Made by a program: the position numbers and the translations under genes. From Agrobacterium rubi TR3 = NBRC 13261 (lineage in GTDB: Bacteria; Pseudomonadota; Alphaproteobacteria; Rhizobiales; Rhizobiaceae): a stretch of DNA of 64,000 bases. The notes under the pieces were generated by a model, which saw only the letters and a list, made by a program, of their open reading frames with translations, made no database searches and was not told the origin of the DNA. This document shows, piece by piece, positions 19,390-28,999 of the stretch. The stretch spans positions 62,001 to 126,000 of the forward strand of contig NZ_BBJU01000028.1 in NCBI RefSeq assembly GCF_000739935.1, in the 5' to 3' direction. Positions within the stretch are counted from its first letter, which is position 1; the number at the start of each line of letters is the position of its first letter.

Positions 19390-21327
19390 TCATACCCTTC
19401 CCTGCGACGCTAACGCCGCGTCATTGTCCTGGCTTGCGATGCGCGCTTCTTGCCAGATGGTGCATAGCCGCTGGTAACGGCCCTGCATGTCTTCGATTGC
19501 CTCTTCGTCGGAAATCGTTCCGGCCAGCCAGTCGCGGGCAGCCTGGGCGAAGATGGTGCGTCCCACGGCGAAACCCTTTACCAGCGGGAACCCGGCAGCG
19601 ACCCTGAAACTGGCGGCAAGTTCGGCTTCCGGCGCCTCAAGCCCCAGCACGACGATACCCCGCGTGTTGGGGTCATTGTCAGTGATTGCCTTGCAGGCGT
19701 TGTCCCATGCCGCTTTGCTTGCCATCGGTTCTAGCTTCCACCAATCCGGGTAGATGCCGATGTCATAGAACCAACGGATCAGCGTGGCGTTGGTGTCGTC
19801 ATCGACAGCGCCAACCTTCGACGGGATGATTTCCAGCAGGAACTCAAGACGGTTGCGCCTTGCAGCAGCAAACAGCCTCTTGATTGTTTCCTCATGGGCG
19901 TCAAACATTTCAGGCGTATCGTCAGGATGGCAGAAGCACAGAACCTTGACGACATTTTCCAGCGGCCATTCATCCAATCCCCCAAAGTCAGGACCAATTT
20001 CGGGCTCAAGCGTCAGCGGACGGGAGCCTGGCCATTCGACGGGCCGACCGATCCACAGGCCGGTGCCAGATGCTGCATGCAAAGCGCGGCGTCCCAGCCG
20101 GTTGTCGCACAAAATGCCGTAGCCGGGCTGTCCGTTCTGAACCTTGAGCGCAGCCTGAAGGCACAATTCCTTGAAACGACCGATCTTCTGCGGCGTGGCA
20201 CCCTCCATGGCTTCCAGTTGGACACGGTGATCGAATGCGAAGACCCGCATCGTCGACCAGTCATTATGACGGTTCGTTGCCCAGTGGATCTGCTCTAGTT
20301 CTGCATCGTGACGCAGCGCCTTGTTTTTGACGCCGCGCTTCAGGAAGAAATCGAGTTCCTCCAGCGAGGGATAGGCTGGCGTGCAGCCATGGCGGCTGAC
20401 CGCAAATGCGCCGCAAGCATTGGCGTATTGCAGCGCCCGTGGCCATGATGCGTTTTCCAGCCAGCCCTTGATAAGGCCAGACATGAAACCGTCGCCCGCG
20501 CCCAGCACGTTGAAAACTTCGATGGGATAACCCGGACCGCTTTCGCCGTCGTCGAGCGTATCGGGAATAGCGCCACGAAATGCGACGGCTCCGTCAGCAC
20601 CGCGTTTGCAAACGAGCGTTGCCTTCGAAACATTGCGCACTGCGCGCAGCGCCTCGATCGTGTCTGTCGAGCCGCCTGCGATGTGAAACTCTTCTTCGGT
20701 GCCAACAATGAGGTCAAACAGGTGAAGCGTCGCCTGTAGCTTGGCCGTGACCGAGCCGCTTTCAACAAAACGGCTTTCGCCATCGCCGTGGCCCGCCAGA
20801 CCCCAGAGGTTCGGTCGATAGTCGATATCGAGCGCGGTCCGTGCGCCGTGCTTGCCCGCCAACTCCAGAGCCTTCCGCACAGCCTTTTCGGTGCTCGGGT
20901 GGCTGAGATGTGTGCCGGTCGCGACAACCGACCGCGAACGGGCTATCAGCGTCTCGTCAATATCGTCTTCGCAAAGCGCCATATCGGCACAATTTTCGCG
21001 GTAGAAAATGAGAGGGAATTTCTCTTCGTCACGAATACCAAGCAGGACAAGCGCCGTCAGGCGCTCAGGGTCGGTCTTTACACCCGTCACATCGACGCCT
21101 TCGCGCGCGAGTTCCTCGCGGATAAAGCGCCCCATATGCTCGTCGCCGACGCGTGTGATCAGAGCAGAACGCAGACCAAGGCGGGCGGTGCCTGCGGCGA
21201 TATTGGTGGGAGATCCGCCAATATATTTGTTGAAAGATCCCATGTCCTCCAAACGGCCGCCGATTTGAGCCCCGTAAAGATCGACGGAGGATCGTCCGAT
21301 CGTGATGACATCCAGTGACTTGTTCAT
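19390..21327 (-). CDS. iolC: Bifunctional 5-dehydro-2-deoxygluconokinase / DUF2090 aldolase-type fusion
   Basis: 645 residues, about twice the size of plain IolC. Residues 1-320 form a PfkB sugar kinase (GRSSVDLYGAQIGGRLEDM, GGSPTNIAAGTARLG, and the anion-hole/catalytic NVLGAGDGFMSGLIKG). Residues about 330-640 form a DUF2090 domain with a TIM-barrel aldolase-like character. This fusion is well known in proteobacteria and is usually called kinase/5-dehydro-2-deoxyphosphogluconate aldolase: it phosphorylates 2-deoxy-5-ketogluconate and probably splits the product to dihydroxyacetone phosphate and malonic semialdehyde. That would explain why no separate iolJ is seen. The start at 21327 follows GGAG; an in-frame TTG lies 15 bases upstream. 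Confidence 0.95.
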   Translation of the reverse strand: MNKSLDVITIGRSSVDLYGAQIGGRLEDMGSFNKYIGGSPTNIAAGTARLGLRSALITRVGDEHMGRFIREELAREGVDVTGVKTDPERLTALVLLGIRDEEKFPLIFYRENCADMALCEDDIDETLIARSRSVVATGTHLSHPSTEKAVRKALELAGKHGARTALDIDYRPNLWGLAGHGDGESRFVESGSVTAKLQATLHLFDLIVGTEEEFHIAGGSTDTIEALRAVRNVSKATLVCKRGADGAVAFRGAIPDTLDDGESGPGYPIEVFNVLGAGDGFMSGLIKGWLENASWPRALQYANACGAFAVSRHGCTPAYPSLEELDFFLKRGVKNKALRHDAELEQIHWATNRHNDWSTMRVFAFDHRVQLEAMEGATPQKIGRFKELCLQAALKVQNGQPGYGILCDNRLGRRALHAASGTGLWIGRPVEWPGSRPLTLEPEIGPDFGGLDEWPLENVVKVLCFCHPDDTPEMFDAHEETIKRLFAAARRNRLEFLLEIIPSKVGAVDDDTNATLIRWFYDIGIYPDWWKLEPMASKAAWDNACKAITDNDPNTRGIVVLGLEAPEAELAASFRVAAGFPLVKGFAVGRTIFAQAARDWLAGTISDEEAIEDMQGRYQRLCTIWQEARIASQDNDAALASQGRV

Positions 21328-21363
21328 ATTATTCTCCGGCAACGCGGCAGTTCATGAGCCTTT

Positions 21364-21392
21364 CCGTGCCTGCACGTCTCGCGCAGGCACGG
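21364..21392. terminator. Hairpin between TIM-barrel gene and iolC
   Basis: A perfect 10-bp GC-rich inverted repeat (CCGTGCCTGC and complement, nine-base loop) in the 74-base gap after the upstream TIM-barrel gene and 36 bases before iolC. There is no T run after the stem on the minus strand, so it is more likely a partial terminator or an mRNA processing/stability element that sets different levels for the two halves of the operon. Confidence 0.5.
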
Positions 21393-21401
21393 GTTGTTAT
21401 G

Positions 21402-22187
21402 TCAAAGCTTGGACGACACGTAGTCCATGCTTTCGCGAACGGACACTTCAGGATCGGAAAGGTCGTGGACCTCATCGGCAAACGGCTCGAAGCTGTAGGG
21501 GCCTTGGTAACCACCGGCGTTCATCGCCTTGATCTGAGCGATATTTTCCAATCGGTCATGTGAATCTACAAGGACGCGATGCGCATCGAGCATATCGTTG
21601 ACGTAGACATCCGGGTCCACGACACCCGAAATATGGACCAGACCAGTCCGGTCGGGGAAAAACTCGGTTTCACCCGAAAGATGATGGTGAAACGTATCGT
21701 GCATCAACTTGTAGACATCGCCGCCTTCGGCTGCATCAATAGCACGCAGCGCTTCCTTCTTGGTCCGAAGCGAGGAGATCGGAAAGCCGAGAGGCTCCAC
21801 GAGACCGATCAGACCGCGCTCTTGAAGTATGGGCTTCATGGCCTTTAGCGCGGCAACGAGATCATCGAACGAGACCTTGGTGCCATCGTTCAACGGGCAC
21901 ATGACCAACGCTTTTGCACCGCTCGCAGCTGCGTAGTCCGCAAGGGCGATCGCCTTGTTCGGCAGTTCGCCGGACCAGACGTTGAAGGGGTAGAGAGCAT
22001 TGATGGAAATGATGTCCACCCCCGCCTTCTGCGCCGCAGCCTTGACTTCGGCAGCCGGTATTGTGTTGACGATATCGGGAAGATCGTTGCGGATCTCGAC
22101 CTCGGTCAGCCCGAGATTACGGGCTGCCGCGAAGAAGTCCACAAGCGAAAGCTTTGGCGCTGTGATGTGGTTGATAGCGAAACGCAT
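21402..22187 (-). CDS. TIM-barrel sugar isomerase/epimerase family protein (IolI-like)
   Basis: 261 residues of the AP endonuclease-2 fold. The visible metal-site segments are EVEIRNDLPD, LVEPLGFP (Glu), HDTFHHHLSG (His cluster), LVHISG and SFEPFADEVHD. IolI-type enzymes interconvert inososes (2-keto-myo-inositol and 1-keto-D-chiro-inositol). The position between iolG and iolC suggests this role, but the family covers many reactions. It starts eight bases after the iolG stop with GAGG in front. It is one of four TIM-barrel proteins in the inositol locus. Confidence 0.85.
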   Translation of the reverse strand: MRFAINHITAPKLSLVDFFAAARNLGLTEVEIRNDLPDIVNTIPAAEVKAAAQKAGVDIISINALYPFNVWSGELPNKAIALADYAAASGAKALVMCPLNDGTKVSFDDLVAALKAMKPILQERGLIGLVEPLGFPISSLRTKKEALRAIDAAEGGDVYKLMHDTFHHHLSGETEFFPDRTGLVHISGVVDPDVYVNDMLDAHRVLVDSHDRLENIAQIKAMNAGGYQGPYSFEPFADEVHDLSDPEVSVRESMDYVSSKL

Positions 22188-22195
22188 GACGGACC

Positions 22196-23206
22196 TCAGT
22201 TATAAAGAGCTGGACGAGTGGGAAGGTTGATGGCAATCGCCGCGCCTTCGGACTCCTGTGCCGTTACGCAGGCATCGGATGTGATGGCCGCGACATAACC
22301 GTCCCAGGAGTTTGGTCCGGACGCCGTACCCTTTGCAGCAGCCTTGATGAAATCCTGCAGTTCCACGTCATAGCTGGCGATGAAACGGTCTTTCCAGTCT
22401 GTCAGGATTTCGCTCTGCTTTTTGGCACCGAGACGCAGCGGGATCGCCATAGGATCGGGAAGGTTCGCGATACCGTCTTCGCCGACGACTTGGCATTGGA
22501 TGTCATAGCCATAATGGCAGTTCACGAAAATCTCGACGTCGATGATCGTTCCCTTGGCGGTTTCCAGGATCACAATCTGCGGGTCGCGCAGTTTGGCGTG
22601 GCTACGCGCGGAAGACCGCGGAAAAAGCACTCTTGCCGAGACGTAGTCATCATCAAGCAACCAGCGCAGCACGTCGATTTCGTGGATCATCGTGTCATGG
22701 ATGGCCATCGGCGTGACGTATTGCTCCGGCACGGCGGGATTACGGTGCGCAGCGTGAACCATGATCGGTGCACCGATCTGGGTGTCGACTGCGTGCTTGA
22801 GGGCAACATATCCCGCATCATAGCGGCGCATGAAGCCAACCTGCACAAGCCGTTTTCCATGAGCCACTTCCGCATCGACGATACGTTTTGCACCTTCGGC
22901 GGTCGTCGCTAAGGGCTTTTCGCAAAAGCATGGCTTGCCAGCTTCAATCGCGGCAAGAACATATTGTTCGTGCGTCGCGCCCCACGAGGTGACGAGAACC
23001 GCATCGACATCAGGCGAAGCAATGAGAGCCTCCCCTGTTTCGAAGACCGTTGCGTCTGGGGCTACGTCGTTCTTGACCGCCTCGGCCGAGGCTTTGTTGA
23101 CGTCGCTGAGAGCAACGATGTTTGCGCCGCTAAGGACGTTATTGATGCGGCGAGCGTGGTCGCGCCCGATGGCACCCGTGCCGATGACACCGATTCTGAC
23201 AGTCAT
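22196..23206 (-). CDS. iolG: Inositol 2-dehydrogenase
   Basis: 336 residues, the standard IolG size. It starts [21 protein letters not shown] (Rossmann motif), has [10 protein letters not shown] with the catalytic lysine, and the second domain shows [21 protein letters not shown] and [16 protein letters not shown], holding the conserved Asp/His; these are hallmarks of IolG/Idh. It oxidises myo-inositol (and often D-chiro-inositol or glucose) with NAD. The ATG at 23206 is one base after the upstream stop codon, with GAGG before it; longer in-frame extensions have no ribosome site. It feeds the iolE, iolD, iolB and iolC products encoded downstream. Confidence 0.95.
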   Translation of the reverse strand: MTVRIGVIGTGAIGRDHARRINNVLSGANIVALSDVNKASAEAVKNDVAPDATVFETGEALIASPDVDAVLVTSWGATHEQYVLAAIEAGKPCFCEKPLATTAEGAKRIVDAEVAHGKRLVQVGFMRRYDAGYVALKHAVDTQIGAPIMVHAAHRNPAVPEQYVTPMAIHDTMIHEIDVLRWLLDDDYVSARVLFPRSSARSHAKLRDPQIVILETAKGTIIDVEIFVNCHYGYDIQCQVVGEDGIANLPDPMAIPLRLGAKKQSEILTDWKDRFIASYDVELQDFIKAAAKGTASGPNSWDGYVAAITSDACVTAQESEGAAIAINLPTRPALYN

Positions 23207-23207
23207 T

Positions 23208-24110
23208 TCAAGCCTCATTCCAATATTTGGCGACGTAGCGCCGAGTTTCATCAAGCATAAAGCGCGCACTTTCATCGACGCGGTCTTCCCATGCGAAAAC
23301 GCAGTTTGAGAGAACGCCGTCGAATTTCATGTCCGCGAGGGTCGCGAACAGTGTGTCGAAGTCGATCTCACCCTGGCCAAAATCGGTGTGCTGATGGACA
23401 CGTACCTTCGAGCCTGGCGGATTGACGATGTAGCGGAGCTCAGACGACTTGTTATGGTCGTAAGTGTCAGCCAACCTCACATGCACCAGATGACCTTCGG
23501 TGGCGCGCAGATTGGCGACCATGTCTGGCCCGTAGAAGAACGTATGTGGCGCGATGAAAGACGCTTTCACGGACGGCGAATCGATCGTCTTGATGATATC
23601 GATGGCAGGCGCGATCTGTTCTATCCAGTCCTCAGGATGTGCCTCGAGCGAAAGGATCAGCCCCTCCTTTTCGAGAAGGGGAACGAGGATGTCCATGGCG
23701 CGGAAGAACTGTGCTTCGCAGGTCTCGGGGCGATGCAGACCAGAACGGTCGTTCAAGCTTCGTTCCGGCGAGCCACCGCGTCCGAACTCCGAAACAAGCA
23801 TCGGGCAATCCATCTCGACTGCGATTTCGATGACACGCTTCCAGTTGTCTATCGCGTTGTCCCATTCATCCTGATAGGGGCTGGCCCAACGGTACATCGG
23901 CTGGAGCGTTGCGAGACCGACGCCATGGTCTTTTAAAGCCTTTTTGAAGGAGGCAATGCGCAACGGATAGACCTTTGGTCTCGTCCACCAGGACAGAAAG
24001 TCGGGACGCGGTGACAGCTCGACGTAATCATATCCAAGATCTGCGACCTTCCGGCAGGTGTCTTCAAGCGACAGGTGCCGGAACATGTGTGGGTCAAGTG
24101 TATGTTTCAT
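23208..24110 (-). CDS. Sugar phosphate isomerase/epimerase-like TIM-barrel protein
   Basis: 300 residues with the AP endonuclease-2/xylose isomerase-like barrel: [15 protein letters not shown] at the start, SLEAHPEDW (acidic metal ligand), [19 protein letters not shown] and [14 protein letters not shown]. The His- and Glu-rich pockets imply a divalent metal. It lies between the second inositol-type binding protein and iolG in one operon, so it probably interconverts a non-myo inositol or an inosose before the common pathway. It is more distant from IolE and IolI than the other three barrels here, and its substrate is unknown. GGGGAG precedes the ATG. Confidence 0.85.
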   Translation of the reverse strand: MKHTLDPHMFRHLSLEDTCRKVADLGYDYVELSPRPDFLSWWTRPKVYPLRIASFKKALKDHGVGLATLQPMYRWASPYQDEWDNAIDNWKRVIEIAVEMDCPMLVSEFGRGGSPERSLNDRSGLHRPETCEAQFFRAMDILVPLLEKEGLILSLEAHPEDWIEQIAPAIDIIKTIDSPSVKASFIAPHTFFYGPDMVANLRATEGHLVHVRLADTYDHNKSSELRYIVNPPGSKVRVHQHTDFGQGEIDFDTLFATLADMKFDGVLSNCVFAWEDRVDESARFMLDETRRYVAKYWNEA

Positions 24111-24146
24111 TGCAAACTCCCCTAGATAGGTCTGAACCCTGCCGCA

Positions 24147-25067
24147 TTACTTGTAGGTCGACATGTTGTCGGGCGTGACGAGTTCGAATGGCACCCAGAG
24201 CGTCTTCTCGACATTTTCTCCGGACGCCATTTTGGCGGCAGCCTGTACTGCAACCTCGCCCTGTTTCGTGGCATTCTGGTAGACGGTAATGTCGATATCG
24301 CCTGCCTTCATCGCCGCCAGGCCATCTGGCGTCGCATCGATACCGGCTATGACGACGTCCTTCATATCGACGCCTGCAGTCTTCAAGGCCTGAACCGCGC
24401 CAATGGCCATCTCGTCATTGTTGGCAATCACCGCGTCGAACTTCACGCCAGCCGTGAGCCAGGAAGAAACCAGATCTTGCGCCTGTGTTCTGTTCCAGTT
24501 GGCGGTCTGCTTTTCGGCGACTTCAATCTTGCAGTCGGGAGCGGCAAAAACGTTTTCTACATCCTTGGTACGAACCAGAGCCGCATGATTTTCGAGTGGT
24601 CCCATCAGGATAACGGCCCGGCCCTTGCCGCCCATCAACTTACAGGCGGCCTGTGCCTGCATGGTGCCGGAATCCGTCTCGTTGGAGCCAACAAAGGCAG
24701 CTCCTGCGGGCAAACCGAAATCAAGTTCGGCCGGCGGGTGGTTCACATAAACGAGTGGGATCTTGGCGTCAGCCGCCGCCCGCGTAATCGCCGCCGTCGA
24801 GTCACCGTCAACGGCATTGACAATGATCGCGTCGACGCCGTTCGCTATGAAGTTCTGCACTTGGCTTAGCTGTTTTGCAGGGTCCAACTGCGCATCTTCC
24901 GCAACCAGATCGATGCTTCCGGCGTGCTCCGCTCCAGAGCGGATGCCGTTCAACAGGATCGTGAGGAACGGGTTGTCGAACGACGTCATGCTAACCGCGA
25001 TACGGGTCTCGGCCATGGCAGGCAGACCGATCAGGCAAAGCGTTGCCGTCATGAAAAGCTTTTTCAT
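24147..25067 (-). CDS. Second periplasmic inositol-type binding protein of the ABC operon
   Basis: 306 residues: a signal peptide ending PAMA near residue 19, then the type I sugar-binding fold. It shares blocks with the first binding protein of the operon (QLSQVQNFIANGVDAIIVN; AVIANNDEMAIGAVQALK; AGIDATPDGLAAMKAGDIDI; VPFELVTPDNMSTYK). Caulobacter IbpA, the inositol-binding protein, belongs to this family. It lies downstream of the permease, so one ATPase-permease pair is served by two binding proteins. The natural reading is two ligand specificities, for example myo-inositol and another isomer (inference). Confidence 0.9.
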   Translation of the reverse strand: MKKLFMTATLCLIGLPAMAETRIAVSMTSFDNPFLTILLNGIRSGAEHAGSIDLVAEDAQLDPAKQLSQVQNFIANGVDAIIVNAVDGDSTAAITRAAADAKIPLVYVNHPPAELDFGLPAGAAFVGSNETDSGTMQAQAACKLMGGKGRAVILMGPLENHAALVRTKDVENVFAAPDCKIEVAEKQTANWNRTQAQDLVSSWLTAGVKFDAVIANNDEMAIGAVQALKTAGVDMKDVVIAGIDATPDGLAAMKAGDIDITVYQNATKQGEVAVQAAAKMASGENVEKTLWVPFELVTPDNMSTYK

Positions 25068-25142
25068 TGAATTTACTCACATATCTGGTCTTCGATTCCC
25101 ACGCGGCATCACAGCAACGTGGGATTGGTGCAAGTTACAGAT

Positions 25143-26159
25143 TCAGGATTTCACCCGCTTGCGTTGCCTGTACATGTCAGCCACGACGGCTGCGACAATG
25201 ATCACGCCCTTGAGCATTTCCTGGTAGTAGGCATCGAGGCGCAGGAATGTAAAACCGGAGATGATGACACCGAAGATGACCATCCCGATCAATGTTCCCA
25301 CGACCGATCCCCGTCCGCCCGACAGCGACACACCCCCGATGACGGCCATTGCGATTGCATCGAGTTCGTAGCTGATGCCCATGCCTGCCTGGGCAGTAAG
25401 ACCGCGTGAAGCCACGACGATCCCGGCCAGACCGGATAACAGACCAGCGACAGCATAGACTTTCACCGTATGACGCTCGACGTTAATACCGGACACGCGC
25501 GCGGCGTGCGAATTGGCTCCGATCGCATAGGTAAATTTACCATACCGCGTGTAGCGCAAGACAACGTGCATGACCGCTGCCACTGCCAGAAAAATCAGCA
25601 CGGGCGCGAGACCCTTGCCGATCGCCGCAAAGCCATCGGTCGGAAAGCTGATGGGCTGGCCCTTGGTGTACCACTTGGCAAAGCCCCGCGCCGTAACCAT
25701 CATGCCCAGTGTCGCAATAAACGCAGGAATTTTGGTATAGGCGATCAGCAGGCCATTGATCGCACCGCAAATGAGGCCGACAAGCAAACCGGCAGCAACC
25801 GGCACGACGACCGGGAGGTCGGTCAGGCCTGGATAAAGCGCTCTTTCATAAGTACCGACCTGCGCCAAACTCATGGAGATCATCGCTGTTGCGCCGACGA
25901 TGGAACCGGAGCTTAGATCAATGCCGTCTGAAATGATGACTTGCGTTACCCCGATTGCAATGATCCCGATAACCGAGACCTGCAAAATCATAATCGACAG
26001 ACGCTGCGTGTTCCCTAGAAAACTCTGTCCCTGCAGGATCCAGCCAAGAAGTTCGAACGTCAACGAGATGCCGACAAGGACAAGAAGGATTGTCAACTCG
26101 GACGGTAAGCGACGCCGTGCTGGCGCGTCTTGGGTACTGATCTGTGTCGTCGTATTCAT
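25143..26159 (-). CDS. iatP: Inositol/sugar ABC transporter permease
   Basis: 338 residues, a strongly hydrophobic BPD_transp_2 permease with roughly eight to ten membrane segments. The conserved cytoplasmic loop that docks on the ATPase reads GKFTYAIGANSHAARVSGINV. It pairs with the MglA-type ATPase encoded just upstream and, by context with iol genes, corresponds to Caulobacter IatP for inositol uptake. GAGGA lies nine bases before the ATG. A 7-bp inverted repeat (25097-25103 with 25118-25124) lies between it and the next binding protein gene and may moderate readthrough. Confidence 0.92.
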   Translation of the reverse strand: MNTTTQISTQDAPARRRLPSELTILLVLVGISLTFELLGWILQGQSFLGNTQRLSIMILQVSVIGIIAIGVTQVIISDGIDLSSGSIVGATAMISMSLAQVGTYERALYPGLTDLPVVVPVAAGLLVGLICGAINGLLIAYTKIPAFIATLGMMVTARGFAKWYTKGQPISFPTDGFAAIGKGLAPVLIFLAVAAVMHVVLRYTRYGKFTYAIGANSHAARVSGINVERHTVKVYAVAGLLSGLAGIVVASRGLTAQAGMGISYELDAIAMAVIGGVSLSGGRGSVVGTLIGMVIFGVIISGFTFLRLDAYYQEMLKGVIIVAAVVADMYRQRKRVKS

Positions 26160-26187
26160 AATGCAATATTCCTCCCACGGTGCACGA

Positions 26188-27726
26188 TTAGCGCGCAGCT
26201 AGGTCCATTATCTTGACTTGAGTTGCTTCGGCGCGATCGAGAACACCAGCAACCCGACCTTCATGCATGACGACTATCCGGTCACTCATTCCCAAGACCT
26301 CCGGAAGTTCCGACGAGATCATAAGCACGGCGACCCCCTCAGCCGCCAAACCGGTGATCAGTCGATGTATTTCCGCTTTCGCTCCCACATCGATGCCGCG
26401 GGTCGGCTCGTCGAGAATGAGGATGCGCGGCTTGGTCAGCAGCCATCGTGCAATCAGCAACTTCTGCTGGTTGCCGCCTGAAAGGTTCTCGACCGCCTCA
26501 TAGAGGTTTGGGGTTTTTACTCGAAGCGTTGCCGCCATATCCTCGGCTAACTTGGTGACCGTCGACTGGTCGACGAATCCCGCCTTCACATGGGAACGCG
26601 TTATCAAAGCGGACTGGATGTTTTCAAGGCAATTCAGGATAAGAAAACAACCCGTTTCCTTGCGATCCTCTGTCAGGAAAGCAAGTCCCTGTGCCATCGC
26701 AGCGCTAGGACTGCCGATGCTGACCGGCTTGCCTTCAATCAGGATTTCACCCGTTTTTGCGGGCGTGACACCAAAAATGGCTTCGGCGACGTTCGATCGC
26801 TTGGAACCCACCAAGCCCGCCAGACCCAGTATTTCGCCTCGCCTCAGCGTGAAGGAAATATCGTGGAAAACGCCAGGGATCGTGAGGTTCTTCACTTCAA
26901 GGATCACATCGCCAATAGGGCAATCGATCTTGGGGAACATATCGGTAATGTCTCGGCCAACCATCATGCGAATGATATCGTCGCGGTTAACATCCTTCGA
27001 AAAATGTGTGCCGACGTATTTGCCATCGCGGAAAACCGTAAACTCATCGGCAATCTCGAAGAGTTCATTCATTTTGTGTGTGATGTAAACGATACCAATA
27101 CCGCGCTCGCGCAAGCTGCGGATGATGGAAAAGAGATGCTGTACTTCCCGATCGGTCAAAGCCGAGGTCGGTTCATCCATGATGAGGACAGACGACTCGT
27201 AGCTGACGGCGCGAGCAATCTCGACCATCTGCTTTTGAGCCACCGTCAACTCCGACACTTGCGAACGCGGATCGAGCGAGATGTTCAGGCGAGCGAAAAG
27301 CTCCTCCGTCATCTTTACCATTTTTGAATGGTCAATGAGACCGAAGCGGTTTTTGGGCTCTCGCCTTATCCAGATGTTTTCCGCCACGGTCATCCAGTTC
27401 ATCAACTGAAGTTCCTGGTGGATCATCGCGATCCCCTGCTCGAGCGCATCGAGAGGCGATTGCAACACTGTCGGGACGCCTCGAATGCGGATTTCACCTG
27501 CGTCAGGCTGGTATATTCCAGCAATGATTTTCATGAGCGTCGATTTGCCCGCACCGTTTTCGCCCATGAGTGCATGGACCGTTCCGGGTCGAACACGCAG
27601 CTTGACGTTATCGAGTGCAACTACGCCTGGAAACTCTTTGCGAATTCCTTCGATCGAAAGCAGACCGTCGGCTTCGGTGGCATCGAGCACTTGCTTGATA
27701 GCCGCCGCTGTTGTGGGACTGACCAT
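26188..27726 (-). CDS. iatA: Inositol/sugar ABC transporter ATP-binding protein (double ABC domain)
   Basis: 512 residues with two ABC domains, as in RbsA/MglA/IatA. Domain one has an intact Walker A (GENGAGKST), a degenerate signature (ELTVAQKQ) and Walker [12 protein letters not shown]. Domain two has a degenerate Walker A (GLVGSKRSN) but a good signature LSGGNQQK and [16 protein letters not shown]. This mix is normal for the family. It energises import through the permease encoded next. A GGAGGATAAG ribosome site precedes the ATG at 27726. It follows the first binding protein by 67 bases. Confidence 0.95.
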   Translation of the reverse strand: MVSPTTAAAIKQVLDATEADGLLSIEGIRKEFPGVVALDNVKLRVRPGTVHALMGENGAGKSTLMKIIAGIYQPDAGEIRIRGVPTVLQSPLDALEQGIAMIHQELQLMNWMTVAENIWIRREPKNRFGLIDHSKMVKMTEELFARLNISLDPRSQVSELTVAQKQMVEIARAVSYESSVLIMDEPTSALTDREVQHLFSIIRSLRERGIGIVYITHKMNELFEIADEFTVFRDGKYVGTHFSKDVNRDDIIRMMVGRDITDMFPKIDCPIGDVILEVKNLTIPGVFHDISFTLRRGEILGLAGLVGSKRSNVAEAIFGVTPAKTGEILIEGKPVSIGSPSAAMAQGLAFLTEDRKETGCFLILNCLENIQSALITRSHVKAGFVDQSTVTKLAEDMAATLRVKTPNLYEAVENLSGGNQQKLLIARWLLTKPRILILDEPTRGIDVGAKAEIHRLITGLAAEGVAVLMISSELPEVLGMSDRIVVMHEGRVAGVLDRAEATQVKIMDLAAR

Positions 27727-27793
27727 GGCTTATCCTCCGTCGCTCTGGCAAGGAAGAGAAGGCACAGCCTTCCCTCCGTTACGCAGAGCTATT

Positions 27794-28735
27794 TTAGTTC
27801 TTGGCCTGGTAGGTCTTGAGGTTTGCCGGAGTGACGAGTTCGAAAGGCACATAGCCCTTCTTCTCGATCGTCTCGCCGCCTGCAAGCTTAAGCGCAGCAT
27901 CCACGGCGCCCTTGCCCTGCCCGGCAGCGTTCTGGAAGACGGTCACATCAAGATCGCCTGCAGCCACGGAAGCGAGGGCATCCTGTGTCGCATCGATGCC
28001 CGCCACGACGACGGACTTCATATCCTTGCCCGCTGCTTTCAGCGACTGGATAGCGCCAATTGCCATCTCGTCGTTGTTGGCGATGACCGCATCGAACTGA
28101 ACGCCAGCGGATAGCCAGTTGGTCATAAGATCGGCACCTTGGGTGCGCGACCAGTTAGCTGTTTGCTCTTCGACGATCTTGATGAAGTTGCAATCCGGCG
28201 TCGCAATCACGTCCTTGATGTCCTGGGTTCTCATGCGCGCTGCCTGGTTGGACAGTTCACCCATCATCACGACGGCTTTGGCTTCTTTCTTGCCGGCTTC
28301 CTTGAGAATGCGGCAGACTTCCTTGGTTTGAAGTGTTCCAGATTCCTTTTCGTCGGAAGCGACGAATGCCTGCTTCTCGGGAAGCTGGTCAACGTTGGCC
28401 GGCTGACGGTTGACGTAGACCAGTGGAATTCCAGCGGCGGCGGCGGCCTGCGAAATCGCAGCGGTTCCATCCGTGTCGACTGGGTTGACGATGATTGCGT
28501 CTACACCGGAGGCAACAAAATTCTGGACCTGGCTGAGCTGCTTCCCAACATCGTTTTGCGCATCTTCGACCTGAAGGGTAACACCCTGCTTTGTCTTTGC
28601 GTAATCCGTCATGCCATTTCGCAGCACGGTGAGAAAGTTATCGTCGAAAAGCGCCATGGAGACGCCAATTGTTTGCGCAGAGGCAGATGTCGCCAGCAGT
28701 GTTGCAAATGCCACGACCATGAGATGTTTTTTCAA
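27794..28735 (-). CDS. ibpA: Periplasmic inositol-binding protein, first gene of the inositol import operon
   Basis: A 313-residue exported binding protein. I use a TTG start at 28735 because GAGGAGG lies eight bases before it and because it gives a clean signal peptide (KKHLMVVAFATLLATSASA); reading further upstream adds acidic residues in front of the signal. The mature part has the inositol/ribose fold with QLSQVQNFVASGVDAIIVNP, YVNRQPANVDQLP, ANNDEMAIGAIQSLK and VPFELVTPANLKTY. It heads the operon, giving it the highest expected expression, as is usual for binding proteins. It is closely similar to the second binding protein at 24.1 kb and the chemotaxis-linked one at 7.7 kb. Confidence 0.92.
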   Translation of the reverse strand: MKKHLMVVAFATLLATSASAQTIGVSMALFDDNFLTVLRNGMTDYAKTKQGVTLQVEDAQNDVGKQLSQVQNFVASGVDAIIVNPVDTDGTAAISQAAAAAGIPLVYVNRQPANVDQLPEKQAFVASDEKESGTLQTKEVCRILKEAGKKEAKAVVMMGELSNQAARMRTQDIKDVIATPDCNFIKIVEEQTANWSRTQGADLMTNWLSAGVQFDAVIANNDEMAIGAIQSLKAAGKDMKSVVVAGIDATQDALASVAAGDLDVTVFQNAAGQGKGAVDAALKLAGGETIEKKGYVPFELVTPANLKTYQAKN

Positions 28736-28999
28736 TTTAAGTTCCTCCTCAAAAATACCAACGGTCACCATGGCTCTTCAGAAACGCAGCACTCATCCTC
28801 CTCTCAACCGGTGGACCAGATGAAATCGGGAACGAGAGCGATGCATTACTTATTGAGTTCTGGGCGACGGCCTCCTGTCTCCACCGTCGCAAGGCACAAT
28901 TGTCTGAGAGAGAGGATATGGTCAACCGTTCCGTAACGACTTTACCTTTCAGCCATGATAGAAATAGACCAATAATGCCTGATATTATCTATCAAACTA
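28736..28999. promoter_or_regulatory. Promoter region of the inositol import operon
   Basis: 264 bases between ibpA and the LacI gene stop. The far part is AT-rich and carries repeated TGATAG elements in both orientations: ATGATAG at 28955-28961, and CTATC copies with CTATCAT at about 28997-29003. These could be binding sites for the upstream LacI or the RpiR regulator. No precise -35/-10 pair can be assigned. Confidence 0.45.
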
